NCBI GenBank assembly: GCA_963680875.1
Contig: OY804584.1
Coordinates: 93,742,031 to 93,806,030, forward strand
Reading direction: 5' to 3'
DNA from: Bathymodiolus brooksi
Taxonomy: Eukaryota; Mollusca; Bivalvia; Mytilida; Modiolidae
Length of the DNA: 64,000 nucleotides
The notes below the pieces were generated by a model that was not told the origin of the DNA, did not search any database, and saw only the letters and a program-made list of their open reading frames with translations. The translations under genes and the position numbers were made by a program. Shown here piece after piece: positions 1-14,660 of this stretch (its first letter is position 1; every line of letters starts with the position of its first letter).

Positions 1-2062
1 TACAGAGTGAAGACAAACAAAACAAGGAACACTGGCAATAGTAGACTCAAGATACAGTGAAGACAAACAAAACAAGGAACACTGGCAATAGTAGACTCAG
101 GATACAGAGTGAAGACAAACAAAAGAAGGAACACTGGCAATAGTAGACTCAAGATACAGAGTGAAGACAAACAAAACAAGGAACACTGGCAATAGTAGAC
201 TCAAGATACAGTGAAGACAAACAAAACAAGGGACACTGGCAATAGTAGGCTCAAGATACAGAGTGAAGACAAACAAAACAAGGGACACTGGCTATAATAG
301 ACTCAAGATACAGAGTGAAGACAAACAAAACAAGGAACACTGGCAATAGTAGACTCAAGAAACAGTGAAGACAAACAAAACAAGGGACACTGGCAATAGT
401 AGGCTCATGATACAGAGCGAAAACAAACAAAACAAGGAACACCGGCAATAGTAGACTCAAGATACAGTGAAGACAAACAAAACAAGGGACACTGGCAATA
501 GTAGGCTCATGATACAGAGTGAAAACAAACAAAACAAGGAACACCGGCAATAGTAGGCTCAAGATACAGAGTGAAGACAAACAAAACAAGGGACACTAGC
601 AATAGTAGAATCAAAATACAGAGTGAAGACAAACAAAACAAGGGACACTGGCAATAGTAAGCTCAAGATACAGAGTGAAGATAAACAAAACAAGGAACTC
701 CGGCAATAGTAGGATCAAGATACAGAGTGAAGACAAACAAAACAAGGAACACTGGCAATAGTAAGCTCAAGATACAGAGTGAAGACAAACAAAACAAGGG
801 ACACTGGCAATAGTAGGCTCAAGATACAGAGTGAAGACAAACAAAACAAGGGACACTGGCAATAGTAAGCTCAAGATACAGATGGAAGACAAACAAAACA
901 AGGAACACTGGCAATAATAGACTCAAGATACAGAGTGAAGACAAACAAAACAAGGGACACTGGCAATAATAGACTCAAGATACAGAGTGAAGACAAACAA
1001 AACAAGGGACACTGGCAATAGTAGACTCAAGATACAGGGTGAAGACAAACAAAACAAGGAACACTGGCAATAGTAAGCTAAAGATACAGAGTGAAGACAA
1101 ACAAAACAAGGGACACTGGCAATAGTAAGCTCAAGATACAGAGGGAAGACAAACAAAACAAGGGACACTAGCAATAGTAGGATTAAGATACAGAGTGAAG
1201 ACAAACAAAACAAGGGACACTGGCAATAATAGACTCAAGATACAGAGTGAAGACAAACAAAACAAGGAACACTGGCAATAATAGACTCAAGATACAGAGT
1301 GAAGACAAACAAAACAAGGAACACTGGCAATAATGGACTCAAGATACAGAGTGAAGACAAACAAAACAAGGAACACTGGCAATAGTAGACTCAAGATACA
1401 GAGTGAAGACAAACAAAACAAGGAACACTGGCAATAGTAGGCTCAAGATACAGAGTGAAGACAAACAAAACAAGGGACACTGGCAATAGTAGGATCAAGA
1501 TACAGAGTGAAGACAAACAAAACAAGGAACACTGGCAATAATAGACTCAAGATACAGAGTGAAGAGAAACAAAACAAGGGACACTGGCAATAATAGACTC
1601 AAGATACAGAGTGAAGACAAACAAAACAAGGGACACTGGCAATAGTAGACTCAAGATATAGAGTGAAGACAAACAAAACAAGGAACACTGGCAATAATAG
1701 ACTCAAGATACAGAGTGAAGACAAACAAAACAAGGAACACTGGCAATAGTAGACTCAAGATAGAGTGAAGACAAACAAAACAAGGAACACTGGCAATAGT
1801 AGACTCAAGATACAGAGTGAAGACAAACAAAACAAGGAACACTGGCAATAATAGACTCAAGATACAGAGTGAAGACAAACAAAACAAGGAACACTGGCAA
1901 TAGTAGACTCAAGATAGAGTGAAGACAAACAAAACAAGGAACACTGGCAATAGTAGACTCAAGATACAGAGTGAAGACAAACAAAACAAGGAACACTGGC
2001 AATAGTAGACTCATGATACAGAGTGAAGACAAACAAAACAAGGAACACTGGCAATAATAGAC

Positions 2063-2992
2063 TCAAGATACAGAGTGAAGACACACAAAACAAGGAACAC
2101 TGGCAATAATAGACTCAAGATACAGAGTGAAGACAAACAAAACAAGGAACACTGGCAATAGTAGACTCAAGATACAGTGAAGACAAACAAAACAAGGAAC
2201 ACTGGCAATAGTAGACTCAAGATACAGAGTGAAGACAAACAAAACAAGGAACACTTGCAATAATAGACTCAAGATACAGAGTGAAGACAAACAAAACAAG
2301 GAACACTGGCAATAATAGACTCAAGATAGAGGGTGAAGACAAACAAAACAAGGAACACTGGCAATAGTAGACTCAAGATACAGAGTGAAGACAAACAAAA
2401 CAAGGGACACTGGCAATAATAGACTCAAGATACAGAGTGAAGACAAACAAAACAAGGAACACTGGCAATAGTAGACTCAAGATACAGTGAAGACAAACAA
2501 AACAAGGAACACTGGCAATACTAGACTCAAGATACAGAGTGAAGACAAACAAAACAAGGAACACTGGCAATAATAGACTCAAGATACAGAGTGAAGACAA
2601 ACAAAACAAGGAACACTGGCAATAATAGACTCAAGATACAGGGTGAAGACAAACAAAACAAGGAACACTGGCAATAGTAGACTCAAGATACAGAGTGAAG
2701 ACAAACAAAACAAGGGACACTGGCAATAATAGACTCAAGATACAGAGTGAAGACAAACAAAACAAGGAACACTGGCAATAGTAGACTCAAGATACAGTGA
2801 AGACAAACAAAACAAGGAACACTGGCAATAATAGACTCAAGATACAGAGTGAAGACAAACAAAACAAGGAACACTGGCAATAATAGACTCAAGATACAGA
2901 GTGAAGACAAACAAAACAAGGAACACTGGCAATAATAGACTCAAGATACAGAGTGAAGACAAACAAAACAAGGAACACTGGCAATAGTAGAC
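2063..2992 (+). repeat. 310-bp hexamer higher-order repeat, three copies
   Basis: Corresponding positions recur at 2,063, 2,373 and 2,683, a spacing of 310 bp, which is five 52-bp monomers plus one 50-bp monomer. The order of AATAGTAG and AATAATAG monomers and the place of the 50-bp monomer are kept in each copy. Private variants differ between copies (for example AATACTAGAC in the second), so this is an older hexamer that has begun to diverge. Confidence 0.7.
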
Positions 2993-5900
2993 TCAAGATA
3001 CAGTGAAGACAAACAAAACAAGGAACACTGGCAATAGTAGACTCAAGATACAGAGTGAAGACAAACAAAACAAGGGACACTGGCAATAATAGACTCAAGA
3101 TACAGTGAAGACAAACAAAACAAGGAACACTGGCAATAATAGACTCAAGATACAGAGTGAAGACAAACAAAACAAGGAACACTGGCAATAATAGACTCAA
3201 GATACAGAGTGAAGACAAACAAAACAAGGAACACTGGCAATAGTAGACTCAAGATACAGTGAAGACAAACAAAACAAGGAACACTGGCAATAGTAGACTC
3301 AAGATACAGAGTGAAGACAAACAAAACAAGGAACACTGGCAATAGTAGACTCAAGATACAGAGTGAAGACAAACAAAACAAGGAACACTGGCAATAATAG
3401 ACTCAAGATACAGAGTGAAGACAAACAAAACAAGGAACACTGGCAATAATAGACTCAAGATACAGTGAAGACAAACAAAACAAGGGACACTGGCAATAGT
3501 AGACTCAAGATACAGTGAAGACAAACAAAACAAGGAACACTGGCAATAGTAGGCTCAAGATACAGAGTGAAGACAAACAAAACAAGGGACACTGGCAATA
3601 GTAGGATCAAGATACAGAGTGAAGACAAACAAAACAAGGAACACTGGCAATAATAGACTCAAGATACAGAGTGAAGACAAACAAAACAAGGGACACTGGC
3701 AATAATAGACTCAAGATACAGAGTGAAGACAAACAAAACAAGGGACACTGGCAATAGTAGACTCAAGATACAGAGTGAAGACAAACAAAACAAGGAACAC
3801 TGGCAATAATGGACTCAAGATACAGAGTGAAGACAAACAAAACAAGGAACACTGGCAATAGTAGACTCAAGATAGAGTGAAGACAAACAAAACAAGGAAC
3901 ACTGGCAATAGTAGACTCAAGATACAGAGTGAAGACAAACAAAACAAGGAACACTGGCAATAATAGACTAAAGATACAGAGTGAAGACAAACAAAACAAG
4001 GAACACTGGCAATACTAGACTCAAGATACAGAGTGAAGACAAACAAAACAAGGAACACTGGCAATAATAGATTCAAGATACAGAGTGAAGACAAACAAAA
4101 CAAGGAACACTGGCAATAGTAGACTCAAGATACAGTGAAGACAAACAAAACAAGGAATACTGGCAATAATAGACTCAAGATACAGAGTGAAGACAAACAA
4201 AACAAGGAACACTGGCAATAGTAGACTCAAGATACAGTGAAGACAAACAAAACAAGGAACACTGGCAATATTAGACTCAAGATACAGAGTGAAGACAAAC
4301 AAAACAAGGAACACTGGCAATAGTAGACTCAAGATACAGAGTGAAGACAAACAAAACAAGGATCACTGGCAATAATAGACTCAAGATACAGAGTGAAGAC
4401 AAACAAAACAAGGAACACTGGCAATAATAGACTCAAGATACAGTGAAGACAAACAAAACAAGGAACACTGGCAATAGTAGACTCAAGATACAGTGAAGAC
4501 AAACAAAACAAGGAACACTGGCAATAGTAGGCTCAAGATACAGAGTGAAGACAAACAAAACAAGGGACACTGGCAATAGTAGGATCAAGATACAGAGTGA
4601 AGACAAACAAAACAAGGAACACTGGCAATAATAGACTCAAGATACAGAGTGAAGACAAACAAAACAAGGGACACTGGCAATAATAGACTCAAGATACAGA
4701 GTGAAGACAAACAAAACAAGGGACACTGGCAATAGTAGACTCAAGATACAGAGTGAAGACAAACAAAACAAGGAACACTGGCAATAATAGACTCAAGATA
4801 CAGAGTGAAGACAAACAAAACAAGGGACACTGGCAATAGTAGACTCAAGATAGAGTGAAGACAAACAAAACAAGGAACACTGGCAATAGTAGACTCAAGA
4901 TACAGAGTGAAGAAAAACAAAAGAAGGAACACTGGCAATAATAGACTCAAGATACAGAGTGAAGACAAACAAAACAAGGAACACTGGCAATAATAGACTC
5001 AAGATACAGAGTGAAGACAAACAAAACAAGGAACACTGGCAATAGTAGACTCAAGATAGAGTGAAGACAAACAAAAAAAGGAACACTGGCAATAGTAGAC
5101 TCAAGATACAGAGTGAAGACAAACAAAACAAGGAACACTGGCAATAATAGACTCAAGATACAGAGTGAAGACAAACAAAACAAGGAACACTGGCAATAAT
5201 AGACTCAAGATACAGAGTGAAGACAAACAAAACAAGGAACACTGGCAATAATAGACTCAAGATACAGAGTGAAGACAAACAAAACAAGGAACACTGGCAA
5301 TGGTAGACTCAAGATAGAGTGAAGACAAACAAAACAAGGAACACTGGCAATAATAGACTCAAGATACAGAGTGAAGACAAACAAAACAAGGAACACTGGC
5401 AATAATAGACTCAAGATACAGAGTGAAGACAAACAAAACAAAGAACACTGGCAATAGTAGACTCAAGATACAGCGAAGACAAACAAAACAAGGAACACTG
5501 GCAATAATAGACTCAAGATACAGAGTGAAGACAAACAAAGCAAGGAACACTGGCAATAATAGACTCAAGATACAGAGTGAAGACAAACAAAACAAGGAAC
5601 ACTGGCAATAGTAGACTCAAGATACAGTGAAGACAAACAAAACAAGGAACACTGGCAATAGTAGACTCAAGATACAAAGTGAAGACAAACAAACAAGGAA
5701 CACTGGCAATAATAGACTCAAGATACAGAGTGAAGACAAACAAAACAAGGAACACTGGCAATAATAGACTCAAGATACAGAGTGAAGACAAACAAAACAA
5801 GGAACACTGGCAATAGTAGACTCAAGATACAGAGTGAAGACAAACAAAACAAGGAACACTGTCAATAATAGACTCAAGATACAGGGTGAAGACAAACAAA

Positions 5901-8900
5901 ACAAAAAACACTGGCAATAGTAGACTCAAGATACAGAGTGAAGACAAACAAAACAAGGGACACTGGCAATAATAGACTGAAGATACAGAGTGAAGACAAA
6001 CAAAACAAGGAACACTGGCAATAGTAGACTCAAGATACAGAGTGAAGACAAACAAAACAAGGAACACTGGCAATAGTAGACTCAAGATACAGAGTGAAGA
6101 CAAACAAAACAAGGAACACTGGCAATAGTAGACTCAAGATACAGAGTGAAGACAAACAAAACAAGGAACACTGGCAATAATAGACTCAAGATACAGAGTG
6201 AAGACAAACAAAACAAGGAACACTGGCAATAGTAGACTCAAGATACAGTGAAGACAAACAAAACAAGGAACACTGGCAATAGTAGACTCAAGATACAGAG
6301 TGAAGACAAACAAAACAAGGGACACTGGCAATAATAGACTCAAGATACAGTGAAGACAAACAAAACAAGGAACACTGGCAATAATAGACTCAAGATACAG
6401 AGTGAAGACAAACAAAACAAGGAACACTGGCAATAATAGACTCAAGATACAGAGTGAAGACAAACAAAACAAGGAACACTGGCAATAGTAGACTCAAGAT
6501 ACAGTGAAGACAAACAAAACAAGGAACACTGGCAATAGTAGACTCAAGATACAGAGTGAAGACAAACAAAACAAGGAACACTGGCAATAGTAGACTCAAG
6601 ATACAGAGTGAAGACAAACAAAACAAGGAACACTGGCAATAATAGACTCAAGATACAGAGTGAAGACAAAGAAAACAAGGAACACCGGCAATAATAGACT
6701 CAAGATACAGTGAAGACAAACAAAACAAGGGACACTGGCAATAGTAGACTCAAGATACAGAGTGAAGACAAACAAAACAAGGAAAGCTGGCAATAGTAGG
6801 CTCAAGATACAGAGTGAAGACAAACAAATAAAGGGACACTGGCAATAGTAGGATCAAGATACAGAGTGAAGACAAACAAAACAAGGAACACTGGCAATAA
6901 TAGACTCAAGATACAGAGTGAAGACAAACAAAACAAGGGACACTGGCAATAATAGACTCAAGATACAGAGTGAAGACAAACAAAACAAGGGACACTGGCA
7001 ATAGTAGACTCAAGATACAGAGTGAAGACAAACAAAACAAGGAACACTGGCAATAATGGACTCAAGATACAGAGTGAAGACAAACAAAACAAGGAACACT
7101 GGCAATAGTAGACTCAGGAAAGAGTGAAGACAAACAAAACAAGGAACACTGGCAATAGTAGACTCAAGATACAGAGTGAAGACAAACAAAACAAGGAACA
7201 CTGGCAATAATAGACTCAAGATACAGAGTGAAGACAAACAAAACAAGGAACACTGGCAATACTAGACTCAAGATACAGAGTGAAGACAAACAAAACAAGG
7301 AACACTGGCAATAATAGATTCAAGATACAGAGTGAAGACAAACAAAACAAGGAACACTGGCAATAGTAGACTCAAGATACAGTGAAGACAAACAAAACAA
7401 GGAATACTGGCAATAATAGACTCAAGATACAGAGTGAAGACAAACAAAACAAGGAACACTGGCAATAGTAGACTCAAGATACAGTGAAGACAAACAAAAC
7501 AAGGAACACTGGCAATATTAGACTCAAGATACAGAGTGAAGACAAACAAAACAAGGAACACTGGCAATAGTAGACTCAAGATACAGAGTGAAGACAAACA
7601 AAACAAGGAACACTGGCAATAATAGACTCAAGATACAGAGTGAAGACAAACAAAACAAGGAACACTGGCAATAATAGACTCAAGATACAGAGTGAAGACA
7701 AACAAAACAAGGAACACTGGCAATAGTAGGCTCAAGATACAGAGTGAAGACAAACAAAACAAGGGACACTGGCAATAGTAGGATCAAGATACAGAGTGAA
7801 GACAAACAAAACAAGGAACACTGGCAATAATAGACTCAAGATACAGAGTGAAGACAAACAAAACAAGGGACACTGGCAATAATAGACTCAAGATACAGAG
7901 TGAAGACAAACAAAACAAGGGACACTGGCAATAGTAGACTCAAGATACAGAGTGAAGACAAACAAAACAAGGAACACTGGCAATAATAGACTCAAGATAC
8001 AGAGTGAAGACAAACAAAACAAGGGACACTGGCAATAGTAGACTCAAGATAGAGTGAAGACAAACAAAACAAGGAACACTGGCAATAGTAGACTCAAGAT
8101 ACAGAGTGAAGACAAACAAAAGAAGGAACACTGGCAATAATAGACTCAAGATACAGAGTGAAGACAAACAAAACAAGGAACACTGGCAATACTAGACTCA
8201 AGATACAGAGTGAAGACAAAAAAAACAAGGAACACTGCCAATAATAGACTCAAGATACAGAGTGAAGACAAACAAAACAAGGAACACTGGCAATAGTAGA
8301 CTCAAGATACAGTGAAGACAAACAAAACAAGGAACACTGGCAATAGTAGACTCAAGATACAGAGTGAAGACAAACAAAACAAGGAACACTGGCAATAATA
8401 GACTCAAGATACAGAGTGAAGACAAACAAAACAAGGAACACTGGCAATAATAGACTCAAGATACAGAGTGAAGACAAACAAAACAAGGAACACTGGCAAT
8501 AGTAGACTCAAGATAGAGTGAAGACAAACAAAACAAGGAACACTGGCAATAGTAGACTCAAGATACAGAGTGAAGACAAACAAAACAAGGAACACTGGCA
8601 ATAATAGACTCAAGATACAGAGTGAAGACAAACAAAACAAGGAACACTGGCAATAATAGACTCAAGATACAGAGTGAAGACAAACAAAACAAGGAACACT
8701 GGCAATAATAGACTCAAGATACAGAGTGAAGACAAACAAAACAAGGAACACTGGCAATGGTAGACTCAAGATAGAGTGAAGACAAACAAAACAAGGAACA
8801 CTGGCAATAATAGACTCAAGATACAGAGTGAAGACAAACAAAACAAGGAACACTGGCAATAATAGACTCAAGATACAGAGTGAAGACAAACAAAACAAGG

Positions 8901-9380
8901 AACACTGGCAATAATAGACTCAAGATACAGAGTGAAGACAAACAAAACAAGGAACACTGGCAATAATAGACTCAAGATACAGAGTGAAGACAAACAAAAC
9001 AAGGAACACTGGCAATAGTAGACTCAAGATACAGTGAAGACAAACAAAACAAGGAACACTGGCAATAGTAGGCTCAAGATACAGAGTGAAGACAAACAAA
9101 ACAAGGGACACTGGCAATAGTAGGATCAAGATACAGAGTGAAGACAAACAAAACAAGGAACACTGGCAATAATAGACTCAAGATACAGAGTGAAGACAAA
9201 CAAAACAAGGGACACTGGCAATAATAGACTCAAGATACAGAGTGAAGACAAACAAAACAAGGGACACTGGCAATAGTAGACTCAAGATACAGAGTGAAGA
9301 CAAACAAAACAAGGAACACTGGCAATAATAGACTCAAGATACAGAGTGAAGACCAACAAAACAAGGGACACTGGCAATAG
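2850..9380 (+). repeat. Block of about 3.2 kb, duplicated in tandem, with whole-monomer indels
   Basis: Positions 2,889 and 3,145 match 6,134 and 6,390 (offset 3,245), and 4,021 matches 7,268 (offset 3,247). The last pair share the private variants AATACTAGAC, AATAATAGATTC, GGAATACTGG and AATATTAGAC in the same order. Further right the offset slips to 3,199 (4,741 to 7,940) and then 3,457 (5,205 to 8,662), so whole monomers were gained or lost after the duplication. Outer limits are approximate. Confidence 0.65.
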
Positions 9381-10704
9381 TAGACTCAAGATAGAGTGAA
9401 GACAAACAAAACAAGGAACACTGGCAATAGTAGACTCAAGATACAGAGTGAAGACAAACAAAAGAAGGAACACTGGCAATAATAGACTCAAGATACAGAG
9501 TGAAGACAAACAAAACAAGGAACACTGGCAATAATAGACTCAAGATACAGAGTGAAGACAAACAAAACAAGGAACACTGGCAATACTAGACTCAAGATAC
9601 AGAGTGAAGACAAACAAAACAAGGAACACTGGCAATAGTAGACTCAAGATACAGAGTGAAGACAAACAAAACAAGGAACACTGCCAATAATAGACTCAAG
9701 ATACAGAGTGAAGACAAACAAAACAAGGAACACTGGCAATAATAGACTCAAGATAGAGTGAAGACAAACAAAACAAGGAACACTGGCAATAGTAGACTCA
9801 AGATACAGAGTGAAGACAATCAAAACAAGGAACACTGGCAATAATAGACTCAAGATACAGAGTGAAGACAAACAAAACAAGGAACACTGGCAATAATAGA
9901 CTCAAGATACAGAGTGAAGACAAACAAAACAAGGAACACTGGCAATAGTAGACTCAAGATAGAGTGAAGACAAACAAAACAAGGAACACTGGCAATAGTA
10001 GACTCAAGATACAGAGTGAAGACAAACAAAACAAGGAACACTGGCAATAATAGACTCAAGATACAGAGTGAAGACAAACAAAACAAGGAACACTGGCAAT
10101 AATAGACTCAAGATACAGAGTGAAGACAAACAAAACAAGGAACACTGGCAATAATAGACTCAAGATACAGAGTGAAGACAAACAAAACAAGGAACACTGG
10201 CAATGGTAGACTCAAGATAGAGTGAAGACAAACAAAACAAGGAACACTGGCAATAATAGACTCAAGATACAGAGTGAAGACAAACAAAACAAGGAACACT
10301 GGCAATAATAGACTCAAGATACAGAGTGAAGACAAACAAAACAAGGAACACTGGCAATAGTAGACTCAAGATACAGTGAAGACAAACAAAACAAGGAACA
10401 CTGGCAATAATAGACTCAAGATACAGAGTGAAGACAAACAAAACAAGGAACACTGGCAATAATAGACTCAAGATACAGAGTGAAGACAAACAAAACAAGG
10501 AACACTGGCAATAGTAGACTCAAGATACAGTGAAGACAAACAAAACAAGGAACACTGGCAATAGTAGACTAATGATACAAAGTGAAGACAAACAAAACAA
10601 GGAACACTGGCAATAATAGACTCAAGATACAGAGTGAAGACAAACAAAACAAGGAACACTGGCAATAATAGACTCAAGATACAGAGTGAAGACAAACAAA
10701 ACAA
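7940..10704 (+). repeat. Tandem block of 1.34-1.45 kb
   Basis: Positions 8,198, 8,404 and 8,662 recur at 9,644, 9,850 and 10,108 (offset 1,446), and 7,940 recurs at 9,282 (offset 1,342, two monomers less). The rare form AATGGTAGAC followed by ATAGAGTG occurs once in each copy (about 8,757 and 10,203) and once at about 5,300, giving a shared private marker. Confidence 0.65.
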
Positions 10705-12339
10705 GGAACACTGGCAATAGTAGACTCAAGATACAATGAAGACAAACAAAACAAGGAACACTGGCAATAGTAGACTCAAGATACAGAGTGAAGACAAAAA
10801 AAACAAGGAACACTGGCAATAGTAGACTCAAGATACAGAGTGAAGACAAACAAAACAAGGAACACTGGCAATAGTAGATTCAAGATAGAGTGAAGACAAA
10901 CAAAACAAGGGACATTGGCAATAGTAGGTTCAAGATACAGAGTGAAGACAAACAAAACAAGGAACACCGGCAATAGTAGGCTCAAGATACAGAGTGAAGA
11001 CAAAAAAAACAAGGGACACTGGCAATAGTAGGCTCAAGATACAGAGTGAAGACAAACAAAACAAGGGACACTGGCAATAATAGACTCAAGATACAGAATG
11101 AAGACAAACAAAACAAGGAACACTGGCAATAGTAGACTCAAGATACAGAGTGAAGACAAAAAAAAACAAGGAACACTGGCAATAGTAGACTCAAGATACA
11201 GTGAAGACAAACAAAACAAGGGACACTGGCAATAGTAGGCATAAGATACAGAGTGAAAACAAACAAATCAAGGGACACTGGCAATAGTAGGCTCAAGATA
11301 CAGAGTGAAAACAAACAAAACAAGGGACACTGGCAATAGTAAGCTCAAGATATAGAGTGAAGATAAACAAAACAAGGAACTCCGGCAATAGTAGGATCAA
11401 GATACAGAGTGAAGACAAACAAAACAAGGAACACTGGCAATAGTAAGCTCAAGATACAGAGTGAAGACAAACAAAACAAGGGACACTGGCAATAGTAAGC
11501 TCAAGATACAGAGGGAAGACAAACAAAACAAGGGACACTGGCAATAGTAGGATTAAGATACAGAGTGAAGACAAACAAAACAAGGGACACTGGCAATAAT
11601 AGACTCAAGATACAGAGTGAAGACAAACAAAACAAGGAACACTGGCAATAATAGACTCAAGATACAGAGAGAAGACAAACAAAACAAGGGACACTGGCAA
11701 TAGTAGGCTCAAGATACAGAGTGAAGACAAACAAAACAAGGAACACCGGCAATAGTAGGCTCATGATACAGAGTGAAGACAAACAAAACAAGGAACACTG
11801 GCAATAGTAGGCTCAAGATACAGAGGGAAGACAAACAAAGCAAGGGACACTGGCAATAGTAAGCTCAAGATACAGAGGGAAGACAAACAAAACAAGGGAC
11901 ACTGGCAATAGTAGGATCAAGATACAGAGTGAAGACAAACAAAACAAGGAACACTGGCAATAGTAGGCTCAAGATACAGAGTGGAGACAAACAAAACAAG
12001 CGACACTGGCAATAGTAAGCTCAAGATACAGAGGGAAGACAAACAAAACAAGGGACACTGGCAATAGTAGGATTAAGATACAGAGTGAAGACTCAAGGGA
12101 CACTGACAATAGTAAGCTCAAGATACAGAGTGAAGACAAACAAAACAAGGAACACTGGCAATAGTAGGATCACGATACAGAGTGAATACAAACAAAACAA
12201 GGAACACTGACAATAGTAAGCTCAAGATACAGAGTGAAGACAAACAAAACAAGGAACACTGGCAATAGTAGACTCAAGATGCAGTGAAGACAAACAAAAC
12301 AAGGAACACTGGCAATAATAGACTCAAGATACAGAGTGA
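10020..12339 (+). repeat. 2,320-bp higher-order unit, copy 1
   Basis: This is the left member of a tandem pair. Everything from about 10,020 recurs exactly 2,320 bp to the right, including rare monomers with GACAAAAAAAACAAGG, the ATACAATGAAG monomer, GGACATTGGC and the 45-bp anchor at 12,085. I counted about eight single-base differences from copy 2 (for example 10,572, 10,930, 11,097, 11,667 and 11,837), suggesting identity above 99%. The boundaries were placed by where the match at this offset fails. Confidence 0.85.
12085..12129 (+). repeat. 45-bp deletion monomer, version T1 (GAAGACTCAAGGG)
   Basis: This monomer is 7 bp short: the run between GAAGAC and CAAGGG is missing and a T stands at the joint. 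T1 monomers lie near 12.09, 14.41, 36.39, 41.70 and 49.18 kb. Each is preceded by a GGATTAAG monomer. Each is followed, two monomers on, by GGATCACGATACAG with GTGAATACAAAC, so the deletion is a fixed member of a longer block. Confidence 0.9.
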
Positions 12340-14660
12340 AGACAAACAAAACAAGGAACACTGGCAATAATAGACTCAAGATACAGAGTGAAGACAAACA
12401 AAACAAGGAACACTGGCAATAATAGACTCAAGATACAGAGTGAAGACAAACAAAACAAGGAACACTGGCAATAATAGACTCAAGATACAGAGTGAAGACA
12501 AACAAAACAAGGAACACTGGCAATGGTAGACTCAAGATAGAGTGAAGACAAACAAAACAAGGAACACTGGCAATAATAGACTCAAGATACAGAGTGAAGA
12601 CAAACAAAACAAGGAACACTGGCAATAATAGACTCAAGATACAGAGTGAAGACAAACAAAACAAGGAACACTGGCAATAGTAGACTCAAGATACAGTGAA
12701 GACAAACAAAACAAGGAACACTGGCAATAATAGACTCAAGATACAGAGTGAAGACAAACAAAACAAGGAACACTGGCAATAATAGACTCAAGATACAGAG
12801 TGAAGACAAACAAAACAAGGAACACTGGCAATAGTAGACTCAAGATACAGTGAAGACAAACAAAACAAGGAACACTGGCAATAGTAGACTAAAGATACAA
12901 AGTGAAGACAAACAAAACAAGGAACACTGGCAATAATAGACTCAAGATACAGAGTGAAGACAAACAAAACAAGGAACACTGGCAATAATAGACTCAAGAT
13001 ACAGAGTGAAGACAAACAAAACAAGGAACACTGGCAATAGTAGACTCAAGATACAATGAAGACAAACAAAACAAGGAACACTGGCAATAGTAGACTCAAG
13101 ATACAGAGTGAAGACAAAAAAAACAAGGAACACTGGCAATAGTAGACTCAAGATACAGAGTGAAGACAAACAAAACAAGGAACACTGGCAATAGTAGATT
13201 CAAGATAGAGTGAAGACAAACAAAACAAGGGACATTGGCAATAGTAGGCTCAAGATACAGAGTGAAGACAAACAAAACAAGGAACACCGGCAATAGTAGG
13301 CTCAAGATACAGAGTGAAGACAAAAAAAACAAGGGACACTGGCAATAGTAGGCTCAAGATACAGAGTGAAGACAAACAAAACAAGGGACACTGGCAATAA
13401 TAGACTCAAGATACAGAGTGAAGACAAACAAAACAAGGAACACTGGCAATAGTAGACTCAAGATACAGAGTGAAGACAAAAAAAAACAAGGAACACTGGC
13501 AATAGTAGACTCAAGATACAGTGAAGACAAACAAAACAAGGGACACTGGCAATAGTAGGCATAAGATACAGAGTGAACACAAACAAATCAAGGGACACTG
13601 GCAATAGTAGGCTCAAGATACAGAGTTTAAACAAACAAAACAAGGGACACTGGCAATAGTAAGCTCAAGATATAGAGTGAAGATAAACAAAACAAGGAAC
13701 TTCGGCAATAGTAGGATCAAGATACAGAGTGAAGACAAACAAAACAAGGAACACTGGCAATAGTAAGCTCAAGATACAGAGTGAAGACAAACAAAACAAG
13801 GGACACTGGCAATAGTAAGCTCAAGATACAGAGGGAAGACAAACAAAACAAGGGACACTGGCAATAGTAGGATTAAGATACAGAGTGAAGACAAACAAAA
13901 CAAGGGACACTGGCAATAATAGACTCAAGATACAGAGTGAAGACAAACAAAACAAGGAACACTGGCAATAATAGACTCAAGATACAGAGTGAAGACAAAC
14001 AAAACAAGGGACACTGGCAATAGTAGGCTCAAGATACAGAGTGAAGACAAACAAAACAAGGAACACCGGCAATAGTAGGCTCATGATACAGAGTGAAGAC
14101 AAACAAAACAAGGAACACTGGCAATAGTAGGCTCAAGATACAGAGGGAAGACAAACAAAACAAGGGACACTGGCAATAGTAAGCTCAAGATACAGAGGGA
14201 AGACAAACAAAACAAGGGACACTGGCAATAGTAGGATCAAGATACAGAGTGAAGACAAACAAAACAAGGAACACTGGCAATAGTAGGCTCAAGATACAGA
14301 GTGGAGACAAACAAAACAAGCGACACTGGCAATAGTAAGCTCAAGATACAGAGGGAAGACAAACAAAACAAGGGACACTGGCAATAGTAGGATTAAGATA
14401 CAGAGTGAAGACTCAAGGGACACTGACAATAGTAAGCTCAAGATACAGAGTGAAGACAAACAAAACAAGGAACACTGGCAATAGTAGGATCACGATACAG
14501 AGTGAATACAAACAAAACAAGGAACACTGACAATAGTAAGCTCAAGATACAGAGTGAAGACAAACAAAACAAGGAACACTGGCAATAGTAGACTCAAGAT
14601 GCAGTGAAGACAAACAAAACAAGGAACACTGGCAATAATAGACTCAAGATACAGAGTGAA
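12340..14660 (+). repeat. 2,320-bp higher-order unit, copy 2
   Basis: This is the right member of the pair, starting where copy 1 ends, as expected from unequal exchange or replication slippage of the whole block. Private changes include CAGAGTTTAAAC near 13,621, GAACTTCGG near 13,698 and GTGAACACAAAC near 13,575. The match to copy 1 ends near 14,660-14,690, where this copy has TAGAATCAAG and copy 1 has AATAATAGACTC. Confidence 0.85.

Larger units (their letters stand above)
1..10019 (+). repeat. Satellite domain 1: GACTC-type monomers, no 45-bp anchors
   Basis: Most monomers here are the GGAACACTGG / AATARTAGACTC classes in 52-bp and 50-bp forms. The AAGCTC/CAGAGGGAAG classes are confined mainly to the first 1.5 kb. 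I found none of the 45-bp deletion monomers that punctuate the array from 12 kb on. Local duplications are shorter and more scrambled than further right. This looks like a sub-domain with a separate amplification history. Confidence 0.75.

Noticed and set aside
5423..5611. Plus-strand Lys/Asn/Arg-rich open frames such as this one, also near 16.0, 23.3, 24.1, 27.3 and 30.1 kb
   Set aside because: They arise where an indel monomer removes in-frame TAG stops. There is no conserved start, no splice context and no similarity between them beyond the repeat.
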